A stretch of DNA of 64,000 nt from Streptomyces cadmiisoli. Its GTDB lineage: Bacteria > Actinomycetota > Actinomycetes > Streptomycetales > Streptomycetaceae. The notes beneath the pieces were generated by a model. The model was not told the origin of the DNA and made no database searches. It was given only the letters and a program-made list of their open reading frames with translations. The stretch covers positions 3,224,001 to 3,288,000 of the forward strand of contig NZ_CP030073.1 of NCBI RefSeq assembly GCF_003261055.1, given 5' to 3'. The position numbers and the translations under genes were made by a program. Below, one piece after another: positions 54,950 to 64,000 of this stretch. Each line of letters opens with the position of its first letter. The stretch's first letter is position 1.

Positions 54950-55002
54950 GTTGGCTACCAACCAATTGGTAGCACACGAGAACCCGCCCTGAGTAGGCTG
55001 CC
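54950..55002. promoter_or_regulatory. Candidate PadR operator, copy 2
   Basis: Same ordered blocks as at 49526-49574, plus a perfect inverted repeat GCTACCAA-CCAA-TTGGTAGC at about 54954-54973. It precedes the DUF2269-like membrane gene and lies just past the rfbB stop. Confidence 0.65.
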
Positions 55003-55005
55003 TAC

Positions 55006-56019
55006 CTATTTCCGGCCTGCCGCGGCGCCGAGCGGCCGGGCCGCGTCTCCCTCGCCGCCCGCGACGAGCGGCTCCCACCAGGCCGTTCGGGTCCGGTACC
55101 AGTCGACGGTCGAGGCCAGACCGCGGTCGAAGGGGACGGTGGGGGCGTAGCCGAGGGCGCGCAGCTTCCGGTCGCTGAGCGCGTACCGGAGGTCGTGGCC
55201 CTTGCGGTCGGGCACGTGCTCGACCATCGCCCAGTCGCGGCCGACCGCGCGGAGCAGCCGCGTCGTCAGCTCACGGTTGGTCAGCTCGGCGGTGCCCGCG
55301 ATGTGGTAGCACTCCCCCGGCGCGCCCCGCTCGGCCACCACCTGGATGCCGCGGCAGTGGTCCTCGACGTGGATCCAGTCCCGCACGTTGTTCCCCTCCC
55401 CGTACAGCGGGACCGTGCGGCCGCGCAGCAGATTGGTGATGAACAGCGGGATGACCTTCTCCGGGTACTGGAAGGGCCCGTAGTTGTTGCCGCAGCGGGT
55501 GACCGAGACGGGCAGCCCGTGGGTGCGCGCGTAGGCGAGGGCGATCAGGTCGCCGCCCGCCTTGGACGCCGCGTAGGGCGAGTTGGGGGACACCGGCGCG
55601 TCCTCGCTCCAGGCGCCCGTGGCGATGCTCCCGTAGACCTCGTCCGTCGAGACGTGCACGACCCTCGGGGTGGCCGCGTCGAGGCAGGCCCGCATCAGGG
55701 TCTGCGTGCCGAGGACGTTGGTGCGGACGAAATCACCGGAGTCCTCGATCGAACGGTCCACATGGGTCTCCGCCGCGAAATTCACCACCAGGTCGTGCCC
55801 CGGCACCACACGCGAGAGCAGCTCCGCGTCACAGAGGTCGCCCCGGACGAATTCGATACGGTCGGCGACGGATTCGAGATTTGCGGGATTCCCGGCGTAA
55901 GTGAGCTTGTCCAGCACGGTGATCCGTGGCGTCCGCCCCGTTGTCTTCGGGCCGGACACGAGCATGCGTACGTAACCGGAGCCGATGAACCCGGCTCCGC
56001 CGGTCACGAGTATTTGCAT
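55006..56019 (-). CDS. rfbB: dTDP-glucose 4,6-dehydratase
   Basis: 337 residues from ATG 56019 with GGAGGTG 7 bp upstream. Rossmann GGAGFIGSGYV, catalytic STDEVYG (T-D-E) and YAASK, RDWIHVEDHC; the RmlB set is complete. Makes TDP-4-keto-6-deoxyglucose, shared first intermediate of the sugar branch. Divergent from the glycosyltransferase gene. Confidence 0.96.
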   Translation of the reverse strand: MQILVTGGAGFIGSGYVRMLVSGPKTTGRTPRITVLDKLTYAGNPANLESVADRIEFVRGDLCDAELLSRVVPGHDLVVNFAAETHVDRSIEDSGDFVRTNVLGTQTLMRACLDAATPRVVHVSTDEVYGSIATGAWSEDAPVSPNSPYAASKAGGDLIALAYARTHGLPVSVTRCGNNYGPFQYPEKVIPLFITNLLRGRTVPLYGEGNNVRDWIHVEDHCRGIQVVAERGAPGECYHIAGTAELTNRELTTRLLRAVGRDWAMVEHVPDRKGHDLRYALSDRKLRALGYAPTVPFDRGLASTVDWYRTRTAWWEPLVAGGEGDAARPLGAAAGRK

Positions 56020-56169
56020 GGAACACACCTCCGGAAACCATGCTTTCCTCCGGCGTCCCGTTCGGCCAGATCACGGCGGCCTGAACAGGCCACGAACGGT
56101 CCGGGGCAGGCGAGTTGTGGGTTAGCGTTCCGCCCACAGCAACAATCGGCCGAGAAGAGAGGCAGAGCC

Positions 56170-57498
56170 TTGGCGAATGTTCTCGTGGCGACGGCGCCGG
56201 CCGAGGGCCATGTCAATGTCATCATGCATCTGGTGAAAGAGCTGGTACGCCGCGGAAACACCGTGACCTGGTACACGGGCAAGGTTTTCCGGGACCGCGT
56301 CGAAAGGACCGGGGCGGCATTCTCACCGATCGTCTCCGGATTCGACTACGGCGGAATGACGCACGACGAGGCGTTTCCGCACCATGCGGGGCTCACCGGC
56401 GTCAGGGGAATGGTCGCGGTGTTCCGTGACGTGTTCCTCGGCACCGCGCCCGACCAGTTGCGGGACCTCTCGGCCCTCGCCGACGAACTGAAGCCGGACG
56501 TGATCGTCACGGACGAGACCACGTACGCGGGCGGGTTCCTGAGCGAGCTGAAGGGGATTCCGCTGGTCTGGACGGCCACGTCGATCTACACGCTCGGCAG
56601 CCGGGACACCGCGCCCTTCGGCATGGGCCTGAAGCCCAGCTCCTCCTTCCTCGGGCGGCTGCGCAACCGGACGCTGAAGTGGACCGCGGACCACGTCCTC
56701 ATGCGTGAACTGCGCCGCGTCGCGGACCGGACGCGGGCCGAGGTGGGCCTGGCGCCGATCGCCGCCGGCGCGTTCGAGAACATCGTCCGGATGCCGTCGC
56801 TGTACCTGCTGGGGACGGTGCCGTCCTTCGAGTACCCGCGCAGCGACCTGCTGCCGCAGACCCGGTTCGTGGGCCCCATCACGGGAACGGCCTCCGACGA
56901 GTTCGAGGCGCCGCACTGGTGGGACGACCTGCGGGCGCACGACACCGTGGTGCACCTCACGCAGGGCACCGTCGCCAACGAGCCGGAGCGGCTGCTGCGG
57001 CCGGCGATCCGCGCGCTGTCCGCCCTCGACGCGCTGGTCGTCGTGACGACCGGGGTGCCGCCGGAGCAGCTCGACCTGGGTCCGCTGCCGGACAACGTCC
57101 GGGTGGAGCGCTTCGTCCCGTACCACCACCTGCTCCCGCACGCCGACCTGCTCGTCACCAACGGCGGATACGGCGGTGTGACCGCGGCGTTGAGCAACGG
57201 TGTCCCGCTGGTCGTGGCCTCGGCCACCGAGGACAAGAACGAGGTCGGCGCGCACGTCGGCTGGTCGGGGGCAGGCGTCCACCTCAAGAGCGGCGACGAC
57301 CTGGAGCGCCGGCTGGGCGAGGCGGTGCGGCGCGTGCTGAGCGAGCCGTCCTTCCGCGCGCGGGCGGAGCGGTTCGGCGCGGAGTACCGGGCGCTGAACG
57401 GGCCGCGCCGCGCCGCCGAGCTCATCGAGGAGCTGGCGGGCGGCGCCGGCCCCCGGGCGGGCGGCCCGGAGCGGGAACGGTCCCCGCGTCACGCGTAG
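56170..57498 (+). CDS. Macrolide-type (UGT/GT1) glycosyltransferase
   Basis: 442 residues with a TTG start at 56170: GAGAGG is 8 bp before it and only this start gives the conserved first strand ANVLVATAPAEGHVN. C-terminal nucleotide-sugar site VPYHHLLPHADLLVTNGGYGGVTAAL and GVPLVV. It should attach the TDP-aminodeoxyhexose to the aromatic core. It is the only glycosyltransferase and the only plus-strand gene of this section; it overlaps the aminotransferase gene by 10 bp in the convergent sense. Confidence 0.9.
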   Translation: MANVLVATAPAEGHVNVIMHLVKELVRRGNTVTWYTGKVFRDRVERTGAAFSPIVSGFDYGGMTHDEAFPHHAGLTGVRGMVAVFRDVFLGTAPDQLRDLSALADELKPDVIVTDETTYAGGFLSELKGIPLVWTATSIYTLGSRDTAPFGMGLKPSSSFLGRLRNRTLKWTADHVLMRELRRVADRTRAEVGLAPIAAGAFENIVRMPSLYLLGTVPSFEYPRSDLLPQTRFVGPITGTASDEFEAPHWWDDLRAHDTVVHLTQGTVANEPERLLRPAIRALSALDALVVVTTGVPPEQLDLGPLPDNVRVERFVPYHHLLPHADLLVTNGGYGGVTAALSNGVPLVVASATEDKNEVGAHVGWSGAGVHLKSGDDLERRLGEAVRRVLSEPSFRARAERFGAEYRALNGPRRAAELIEELAGGAGPRAGGPERERSPRHA

Positions 57499-58658
57499 CG
57501 CACCGCGGCGGCGATCACGTCGCAGATGCGGTCCACATCGTCCGGAGTCACCGACAGCCCGGTCGGCAGGGCGAGCACACGCTCCGTCAGCGTCTCGGTC
57601 ACCGAGAGGTCGACGGGCGTGTGCACGGTCTCCCGCCGGTAGGGCGGCATGGTGTGGCAGCCCGGCGAGAAGTACTTCTTGGTGCGCACGTTCTCCGCGT
57701 CGAGGACGGCCATGAGCCGGTCCCGGTCCAGGCCCGCCGCCTCGGGGTCCACCCGTACGACGACGTACTGGTGGTTGTGCGTCTGGCCCTGCGGCGCCGC
57801 CATCAGGGACACCCCGGGCACGTCGGCCAGGCCCGTCCGGTAGCGCGTGTACAGGGCGCGGTAGACCTTCAGCATGTCGTCCAGGTGCTCGACGGAGGCG
57901 ATGCCCATCGCCGCGGACGACTCGTTCATCTTCGCGTTGGTGCCCGGGCCGACGACGTCCATCGTCTCGTCGAAGCCGAAGTTGTGCATCGACCGCACGC
58001 GCGCGTGCACCTCGGCCGAGTCCGTGGCGACGAGCCCGCCCTCGAAGCAGTTCAGGATCTTCGTCGCGTGGAAGCTGAACACCTCCGCGGCGCCGGCCGG
58101 GGCCGGCCGCAGGGGCAGGCACCCGAACGCCTGGGCGGAGTCGAAGACGAGCGGCACGCCCGCCTCCCTGGCCACGTCGTCGAGTCCGGCCGTGTCGCAG
58201 AGGTTGCCCCAGATGTGGACGCCAAGGATGCCGCCGGTGCGCGGCGAGACGGCCTTGGCGACAGAGCGCGGATCGAGGGTGCCCGTCTCGGGATCGACGT
58301 CGGCGAAGACCGGGGTGAGGCCGATCCAGTCCATCGCGTGGGCACTCGCCACGAAGGTGAACGACGGCATGATCACCTCACCGGTGACCCCGCACGCCTT
58401 CACGGCGACCTGCAGCGCGGTGGTGGCGTTGTTCGTGGCGGTGTTGTGCGCGCGCAGGGTCCGCTCGGCCGCGAGCGCCTCGAACCGCCGCACCAGCGGC
58501 CCGAGGTTGCTCAGCCAGCGGCGGTCGATGGCCTCGCCCACCAGTTCCAGGTAGCGGTCCTTGGCGGGGACGTTCGGGGTCCCGACCCTGATGTCCTCGG
58601 CGAAACCCGGCGTACCCCCGTAGTACGCCAGGTCGCTCCGGGTCCGTTTGGTCCTCAC
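57489..58658 (-). CDS. DegT/DnrJ-type PLP aminotransferase (sugar)
   Basis: 389 residues, GTG start coupled to the flavin reductase stop. PLP Lys in SFHATKILNCFEGG, with NNATTALQVA and MPSFTFVASAHA, the DegT/DnrJ/EryC1 sugar aminotransferase pattern. With the 2,3-dehydratase present it most likely aminates C-3 of the 2,6-dideoxy-3,4-diketo sugar. Some family members are dehydratases, but the Lys makes amination likely. Confidence 0.9.
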   Translation of the reverse strand: MRTKRTRSDLAYYGGTPGFAEDIRVGTPNVPAKDRYLELVGEAIDRRWLSNLGPLVRRFEALAAERTLRAHNTATNNATTALQVAVKACGVTGEVIMPSFTFVASAHAMDWIGLTPVFADVDPETGTLDPRSVAKAVSPRTGGILGVHIWGNLCDTAGLDDVAREAGVPLVFDSAQAFGCLPLRPAPAGAAEVFSFHATKILNCFEGGLVATDSAEVHARVRSMHNFGFDETMDVVGPGTNAKMNESSAAMGIASVEHLDDMLKVYRALYTRYRTGLADVPGVSLMAAPQGQTHNHQYVVVRVDPEAAGLDRDRLMAVLDAENVRTKKYFSPGCHTMPPYRRETVHTPVDLSVTETLTERVLALPTGLSVTPDDVDRICDVIAAAVRYA

Positions 58659-59173
58659 GACGCCGCCGGCCAGACGGCGTAGCCGCGCAGCCCGTACATC
58701 AGTGGTCGCGGGGCCGGCCAGGTCAGCGACCGCTCGACCTCGCCGAAGACCACGGTGTGGTCACCGACGGAGTCGGCCCGCACCACCCGGCAGTCGGCCA
58801 CCGCGTGCGCCACGTCCGGCAGATGCGGTCCCCCGCAGCCGGGCGGGTCCTCCCACTTCACACGGTCGAACCGGTCGGAGGCGCCCGACGCGAACAGCTC
58901 CGCCGCCGGGCGCCCGGCCTCGCCCAGCAGGTTGACCGAGAAACGGTCCTGGTCCAGTACGGCGCCCAGCGTCGGGCTCCCGTTCCGTAAGCAGATCAGC
59001 AGGGTCGGCGGCCGCAAGGTGACACTGCTCAGCGACGAACACGTCATGCCCCACGGCCGCCGGGCCGCGTCGAACGCCGTGACCACCGAGACGCCGGTGG
59101 GAAATCCGGCCATCAGCTCGCGAAATTCCCCCGGTGCGAGAGTGGCCGCCGAAGGGGTGTTGGGTGCGATCAT
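58655..59173 (-). CDS. Flavin reductase (halogenase partner)
   Basis: 172 residues: FPTGVSVVTAFD, GMTCSSLSSVTLRPPTLLICL, FSVNLL and a C-terminal GD-HTVVFGEVE, typical of the flavin reductase-like/HpaC family. It supplies FADH2 to the halogenase 45 bp upstream. Codon 62 is TTA, so the pair may be bldA-limited. Confidence 0.93.
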   Translation of the reverse strand: MIAPNTPSAATLAPGEFRELMAGFPTGVSVVTAFDAARRPWGMTCSSLSSVTLRPPTLLICLRNGSPTLGAVLDQDRFSVNLLGEAGRPAAELFASGASDRFDRVKWEDPPGCGGPHLPDVAHAVADCRVVRADSVGDHTVVFGEVERSLTWPAPRPLMYGLRGYAVWPAAS

Positions 59174-59218
59174 CCCGGCATCACCAGGTTTCCTTCCGTA
59201 GCATGGCCGCTTCTGACG

Positions 59219-60793
<1,575 letters not shown>

Positions 60794-60806
60794 TTACCGA
60801 CAGGTC

Positions 60807-61670
60807 TCAAGAACGGGGCAGGCCGCGCAGTGAATCGGGCAGACGGTCGAGATTGACCATGTTGCACCAGGTGCTCGCGGGCTCGGTCATTCCATGGAGG
60901 GCGCCGTATTCCTCGCCCGCCTTGGTCAGCAGGAAATGCAGATCGCTCGCCAGTCCGACGAAGCTGAACCCGTCGTCGATGCGGTCGCGGACGGAGGCGG
61001 AGTCCCGGCACAGGGTGCCGTAGGGGACGCCGTGCTCGCGGCAGGCCTCGGTCACGGTGCGCACGGCCTCCTGGAACGCCGGCTCCGGGCTCCAGAACTT
61101 GGCCGGCAGGCCCAGTGACAGATGCAGGTCGTTGGGGCCGATGAAGACCAGGTCGATGCCCTCGACGGCGAGGATCTCCTTGATGTTCGCCACGCCCTGC
61201 GCCGTCTCGATCTGGACGCCGACGAGGATCTCGTCGTTGGCCTGCGCGATGTAGTCCGGCGCGTTCACACCGAAGCCCACGTGCGGGAGCATGCCGCCGC
61301 CGCCGCGCTCGCCGTGCGGCGGGAACCGGGCGAAGCGCACCGCGTCGGCCGCTTCCTCGGCGGAGTTCACCATGGGCACGATCACGCCCTGGGCGCCCGC
61401 GTCCAGCGCGTGCTTGATGTGGTCGACGGTGCCCGCGGCGACCCGGGCGACCGGAGTGACCTCACCGGCGCTCAGATCGGAGATCGCGCCGAAGATGTTG
61501 CTCGCGGTCGCGTGGTCGACCGGGGTGTGCTCGAAGTCCACCAGCATCCAGCGGAAGGCGCCCTGCGCGACGAGCAGCCTGGTCGCCGGAACACTGTGCA
61601 ACTGGAGCCAGGTACCGACCGCCGGACTTCCCTGCCGAATCAGTTCGAGCGTCTTATTGGTGCGCAGCAT
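60807..61670 (-). CDS. HpcH/HpaI-type class II aldolase
   Basis: 287 residues from ATG 61670. Metal/substrate blocks VDFEHTPVD, IETAQGV and GPNDLHLSLG match HpcH/HpaI aldolases that cleave or form 4-hydroxy-2-oxo acids. In this setting it could split a side chain from a 2-oxo acid made by the neighbouring dehydrogenase, or add a C-C bond to pyruvate. No known pathway assignment. Confidence 0.88.
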   Translation of the reverse strand: MLRTNKTLELIRQGSPAVGTWLQLHSVPATRLLVAQGAFRWMLVDFEHTPVDHATASNIFGAISDLSAGEVTPVARVAAGTVDHIKHALDAGAQGVIVPMVNSAEEAADAVRFARFPPHGERGGGGMLPHVGFGVNAPDYIAQANDEILVGVQIETAQGVANIKEILAVEGIDLVFIGPNDLHLSLGLPAKFWSPEPAFQEAVRTVTEACREHGVPYGTLCRDSASVRDRIDDGFSFVGLASDLHFLLTKAGEEYGALHGMTEPASTWCNMVNLDRLPDSLRGLPRS

Positions 61671-62838
61671 CAGCCTGTGTCCTCTTCCGGTTGTCCACGT
61701 GCAGTCCGTGGGCGACAAGAAATTCCTCGATCCGCTCGGTGACGGTGGCGAAGATCGCCTGAATCGTCTCCCGGTCGGCTCGTTCCGTCTTCAGCAGTTC
61801 GGCGAACAGAATCGCCGCACCCGAGTTGGAAACCCATTCCGGGACGATGGTCACGCCCTGCCGGATCCAGTGCGCCTTCACCTCGTGCGTGGAAAAGGCG
61901 TTATTGGCTCCGCAGACCACGACCTGGCCAAAGTCGCGGACGAACTCCCGCATGACGGAGTCGGTCACCGCGTAGCGGGTGGCGCACGGGGTGAGCACCT
62001 CGGGCCCGGTGACCGCGACGAACTCCGTGAGGAGGTCCTCGTCCGACTGGCCGGCACCGCGCGGCACCCATTTCCAGCCCCTTTGCGGGTCCTGCCGCAC
62101 CAGTTCGCCGAAGGCGGCCCGGTCGGTCCCCTCGGCCCGGCGGCGCAGCAGCTCCGCCACGTCGATGCCGTCGTGGTCGACGAGGTAGCCGTCCTTCTCG
62201 CAGATGCCGGTGACGAGGCCGATGCCGCGGGAGGTGAGCGAGTCCGCGGTGTTGGAGCCGACGCTGCCGAATCCCTGGATCGCCACCCGGGGCCGCCCGC
62301 CGGCGGACAGCCGGATCGACTCCGCGACCGAGTGGCCGGTGGCGGCGTCGTCCACGGTGGCGTGGTCGTTCCACGTCCGGGACAGCCGCTGCGGCATGGC
62401 CGGCGCCTGCGAGGGGATGCCCGCGTGCCGGGCCAGCGTCGCGGCCATCGCGGTGAACGCCGTGGGCAGCGCGAGGTCCTCGCGGGCTATGCGCTCGATG
62501 ACCTCCCTGCTGGTGTACAGGTCGGCGCCGGTGCTCCACTCGCGGGCGATGACGTCCCGGTGCGCGATCATGAACCGGCGCAGGACGCCCTCGGCCTCCG
62601 GCGAGGCGGGGTCGAAGCGGATGCCGCCCTTGCCGCCGCCGAACCGTGGGCGCTGGAGGGTGTTCTTCAGCGTCATGGTGGCGGCGAGGTCGGCCACCTC
62701 GGACAGCGTGACGCGCGGGTGCATGAAGAGGCCACCGCCCGAGACACCGCCGATCAGGCTGTCGATGACCAGCCATCCCTCTGCTTCGGTCAGGTCGTCC
62801 CGCCAGTGGAAAACCTTGGCGAATTGGGTCGTGCTCAC
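61654..62838 (-). CDS. Glu/Leu/Phe-type amino acid dehydrogenase
   Basis: 394 residues, GTG 62838. Catalytic GGGKGGIRFDP and a Rossmann GFGSVG later, the Glu/Leu/Phe/Val dehydrogenase superfamily. It may oxidise tryptophan or chlorotryptophan to the indole-pyruvate, as does the family member ScyB in scytonemin synthesis, or another amino acid. Overlaps the aldolase by 17 bp, suggesting that they work in sequence. Confidence 0.85.
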   Translation of the reverse strand: MSTTQFAKVFHWRDDLTEAEGWLVIDSLIGGVSGGGLFMHPRVTLSEVADLAATMTLKNTLQRPRFGGGKGGIRFDPASPEAEGVLRRFMIAHRDVIAREWSTGADLYTSREVIERIAREDLALPTAFTAMAATLARHAGIPSQAPAMPQRLSRTWNDHATVDDAATGHSVAESIRLSAGGRPRVAIQGFGSVGSNTADSLTSRGIGLVTGICEKDGYLVDHDGIDVAELLRRRAEGTDRAAFGELVRQDPQRGWKWVPRGAGQSDEDLLTEFVAVTGPEVLTPCATRYAVTDSVMREFVRDFGQVVVCGANNAFSTHEVKAHWIRQGVTIVPEWVSNSGAAILFAELLKTERADRETIQAIFATVTERIEEFLVAHGLHVDNRKRTQADAAHQ

Positions 62839-62845
62839 GACGTGT

Positions 62846-64000
62846 TCACCCTCCGATCGGCCGCAGCGGCTGAGCCGCCGCGGTGCCGCGGCGGTCACGT
62901 GAGTAGATGTCGAGGGCTTCCCGGTAGCTGGAGCTGGCGAAGTTGACCAGCGTGGGAAGCGGGGTGGCGCCGGCCGCGGGACGCGGTCCGGTGCCGTTCA
63001 ACTCGTCGTAGTTGGCCAGCGACAGGGCCGAGGCGGCCTCGTGCTCCGGCACGCGCTCGCGCTGGAACTCGGCGAGGGCGGTGCCCTGTTCGTCCGGCCA
63101 CTTCTCCAGGACCCGGGTGAGGGCGGCGCAGTCCTCCAGGCCGAGGTTGACGCCCTGTCCGAGGAAGGGCGCGACGGTGTGCGCCGCGTCGCCGAGCAGC
63201 ACCACCGAGTCGGCGTGCACGACCGGCGCGCAGTTCACCACCGAGATCGGAGTGACCGGCACCCGTGCCGGGTCCGGTTCGACGGGGCGGTGGATCGCGG
63301 CCGCGTCGGGGAAGCCGCGCCGCAGGAAGTCCCGCAGCGCCTCCTCGGTGGCGAGGCCGGCGAAGGTGAGAGCGCCCTCGCGGGGCAGGACGAGCGTGCA
63401 GCGCAGGGAGCCGTCCCGGTTCGGCAGCCCGACCATGAAGAAGCCGTCCCGGGGCCAGACATGGATCGCCCTCGGGGACATGCGCTCGTCCCCCGGCTCC
63501 GGCCGCAGCGTGATCTCCCGGTACTCGACACCGGTCTGCCGCTGCCGGCACCGCGTCAGGCCCTGCTCGGCGAGCCGCTCGCGGACCACGGAGTGGGTGC
63601 CGTCGGCGCCCACGAGCAGGTCGTACCCGACCTCGACCGGCCGGCCCCGCCGGTCGGTGAAGGTGGCCCGGCGGGCGGCGAAGTCCACGCCGGTGCACTC
63701 GGTCTCGAAGGTGAACCGCACGCCGGGGCCCGCACTGCGCATCAGCAGTACGTTCAGGTCGTTGCGGTCGATCGACAGGTTCTCCCAGTCGGCGCGGCCG
63801 TAGCCGGCGGCGGCGATCCGGCCGTCCGGCTCATGGCGCACCCGGCTGTCCATCGGCACCACCAGCTCCGCCAGCGCCGCACGGTCGCAGTGGCCGTCCA
63901 GCGCCTCGGTGCCGCGGGGTGAAAGGGACAGATTGATCGTGCGGCCGTCGTAGCGCAGGCCGCTCTCGACGTAGTGGGGGCGCTTCTCGTGGACCTCGAC
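62846..64000 (-). CDS. Kynurenine 3-monooxygenase-like flavoprotein (partial, runs off the right edge)
   Basis: The frame is open to base 64000, so the N-terminus with the FAD glycine motif is missing; 384 residues are seen. VEVHEKRPHY, GRTINLSLSPRG and VPMDSRV near the visible start, and PFLGQGVNLGLEDC near the end, match kynurenine 3-monooxygenase in place of the salicylate or PHBH types. It would 3-hydroxylate (chloro)kynurenine, on the way to 3-hydroxyanthranilate. The gene at 34945 is a distinct group A monooxygenase. 7 bp before the dehydrogenase. Confidence 0.82.
   Translation of the reverse strand, partial: VEVHEKRPHYVESGLRYDGRTINLSLSPRGTEALDGHCDRAALAELVVPMDSRVRHEPDGRIAAAGYGRADWENLSIDRNDLNVLLMRSAGPGVRFTFETECTGVDFAARRATFTDRRGRPVEVGYDLLVGADGTHSVVRERLAEQGLTRCRQRQTGVEYREITLRPEPGDERMSPRAIHVWPRDGFFMVGLPNRDGSLRCTLVLPREGALTFAGLATEEALRDFLRRGFPDAAAIHRPVEPDPARVPVTPISVVNCAPVVHADSVVLLGDAAHTVAPFLGQGVNLGLEDCAALTRVLEKWPDEQGTALAEFQRERVPEHEAASALSLANYDELNGTGPRPAAGATPLPTLVNFASSSYREALDIYSRDRRGTAAAQPLRPIGG

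Overview
High-GC, densely packed DNA with GTG/TTG starts, 1-4 bp start/stop overlaps between genes and rare TTA codons: this is a Streptomyces-type actinomycete chromosome. The window holds two unrelated accessory regions separated by about 1.8 kb of ordinary or non-coding DNA.

Region 1 (1-18.7 kb) is a Dpd-type 7-deazaguanine-in-DNA island. On the minus strand, dpdE-(dpdF)-dpdG-dpdH (SNF2 helicase with zinc ribbon, RecQ-like helicase, DpdG, P-loop ATPase cut by the left window edge) form one translationally coupled unit, the restriction-type arm. A second minus-strand operon (15.2 to 10.8 kb) carries an unrecognised protein, a DGQQR-motif DpdB-like protein, the TGT-like DNA transglycosylase DpdA and a second DGQQR paralogue. 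Divergently, queC-queE-queD-folE2 and then a VUT/YhhQ-family transporter supply the preQ0 base. The organisation predicts self-DNA labelled with a 7-deazaguanine and helicase/ATPase proteins that attack unlabelled DNA. The unusual point is the pair of DpdB paralogues flanking dpdA.

The spacer (18.7-20.4 kb) holds one DUF3592-like membrane protein and otherwise nothing convincing.

Region 2 (20.4 kb to the right edge) is a large non-PKS/NRPS biosynthetic cluster, open on the right. Its parts are: two FabH-like KSIII enzymes, an AMP/CoA ligase and an amidohydrolase (the trio used to assemble benzoxazoles from 3-hydroxyanthranilate units), two arylamine N-acetyltransferase-type amide formers; a phenazine-like shikimate branch (DAHP synthase, EntA-like dehydrogenase, PhzD-like isochorismatase) whose phzE has lost its chorismate-binding domain and is frameshifted; a tryptophan halogenase with flavin reductase plus a kynurenine 3-monooxygenase-like enzyme, suggesting a chlorinated tryptophan/kynurenine route to the same type of aminophenol; an isonitrile synthase; two P450s with a ferredoxin; a BBE-type oxidase; and a full set for a TDP-3-amino-2,3,6-trideoxyhexose with glycosyltransferase and methyltransferase. 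Export and self-protection: a DrrAB-like ABC pair and a CPA2 antiporter. Regulation: TetR, PadR with a duplicated operator, TTA (bldA) codons in three genes and a catalytically dead IS701-like protein. The expected product is a chlorinated, glycosylated (hydroxy)anthranilate/tryptophan-derived compound possibly bearing an isonitrile; I do not recognise it as a known cluster.
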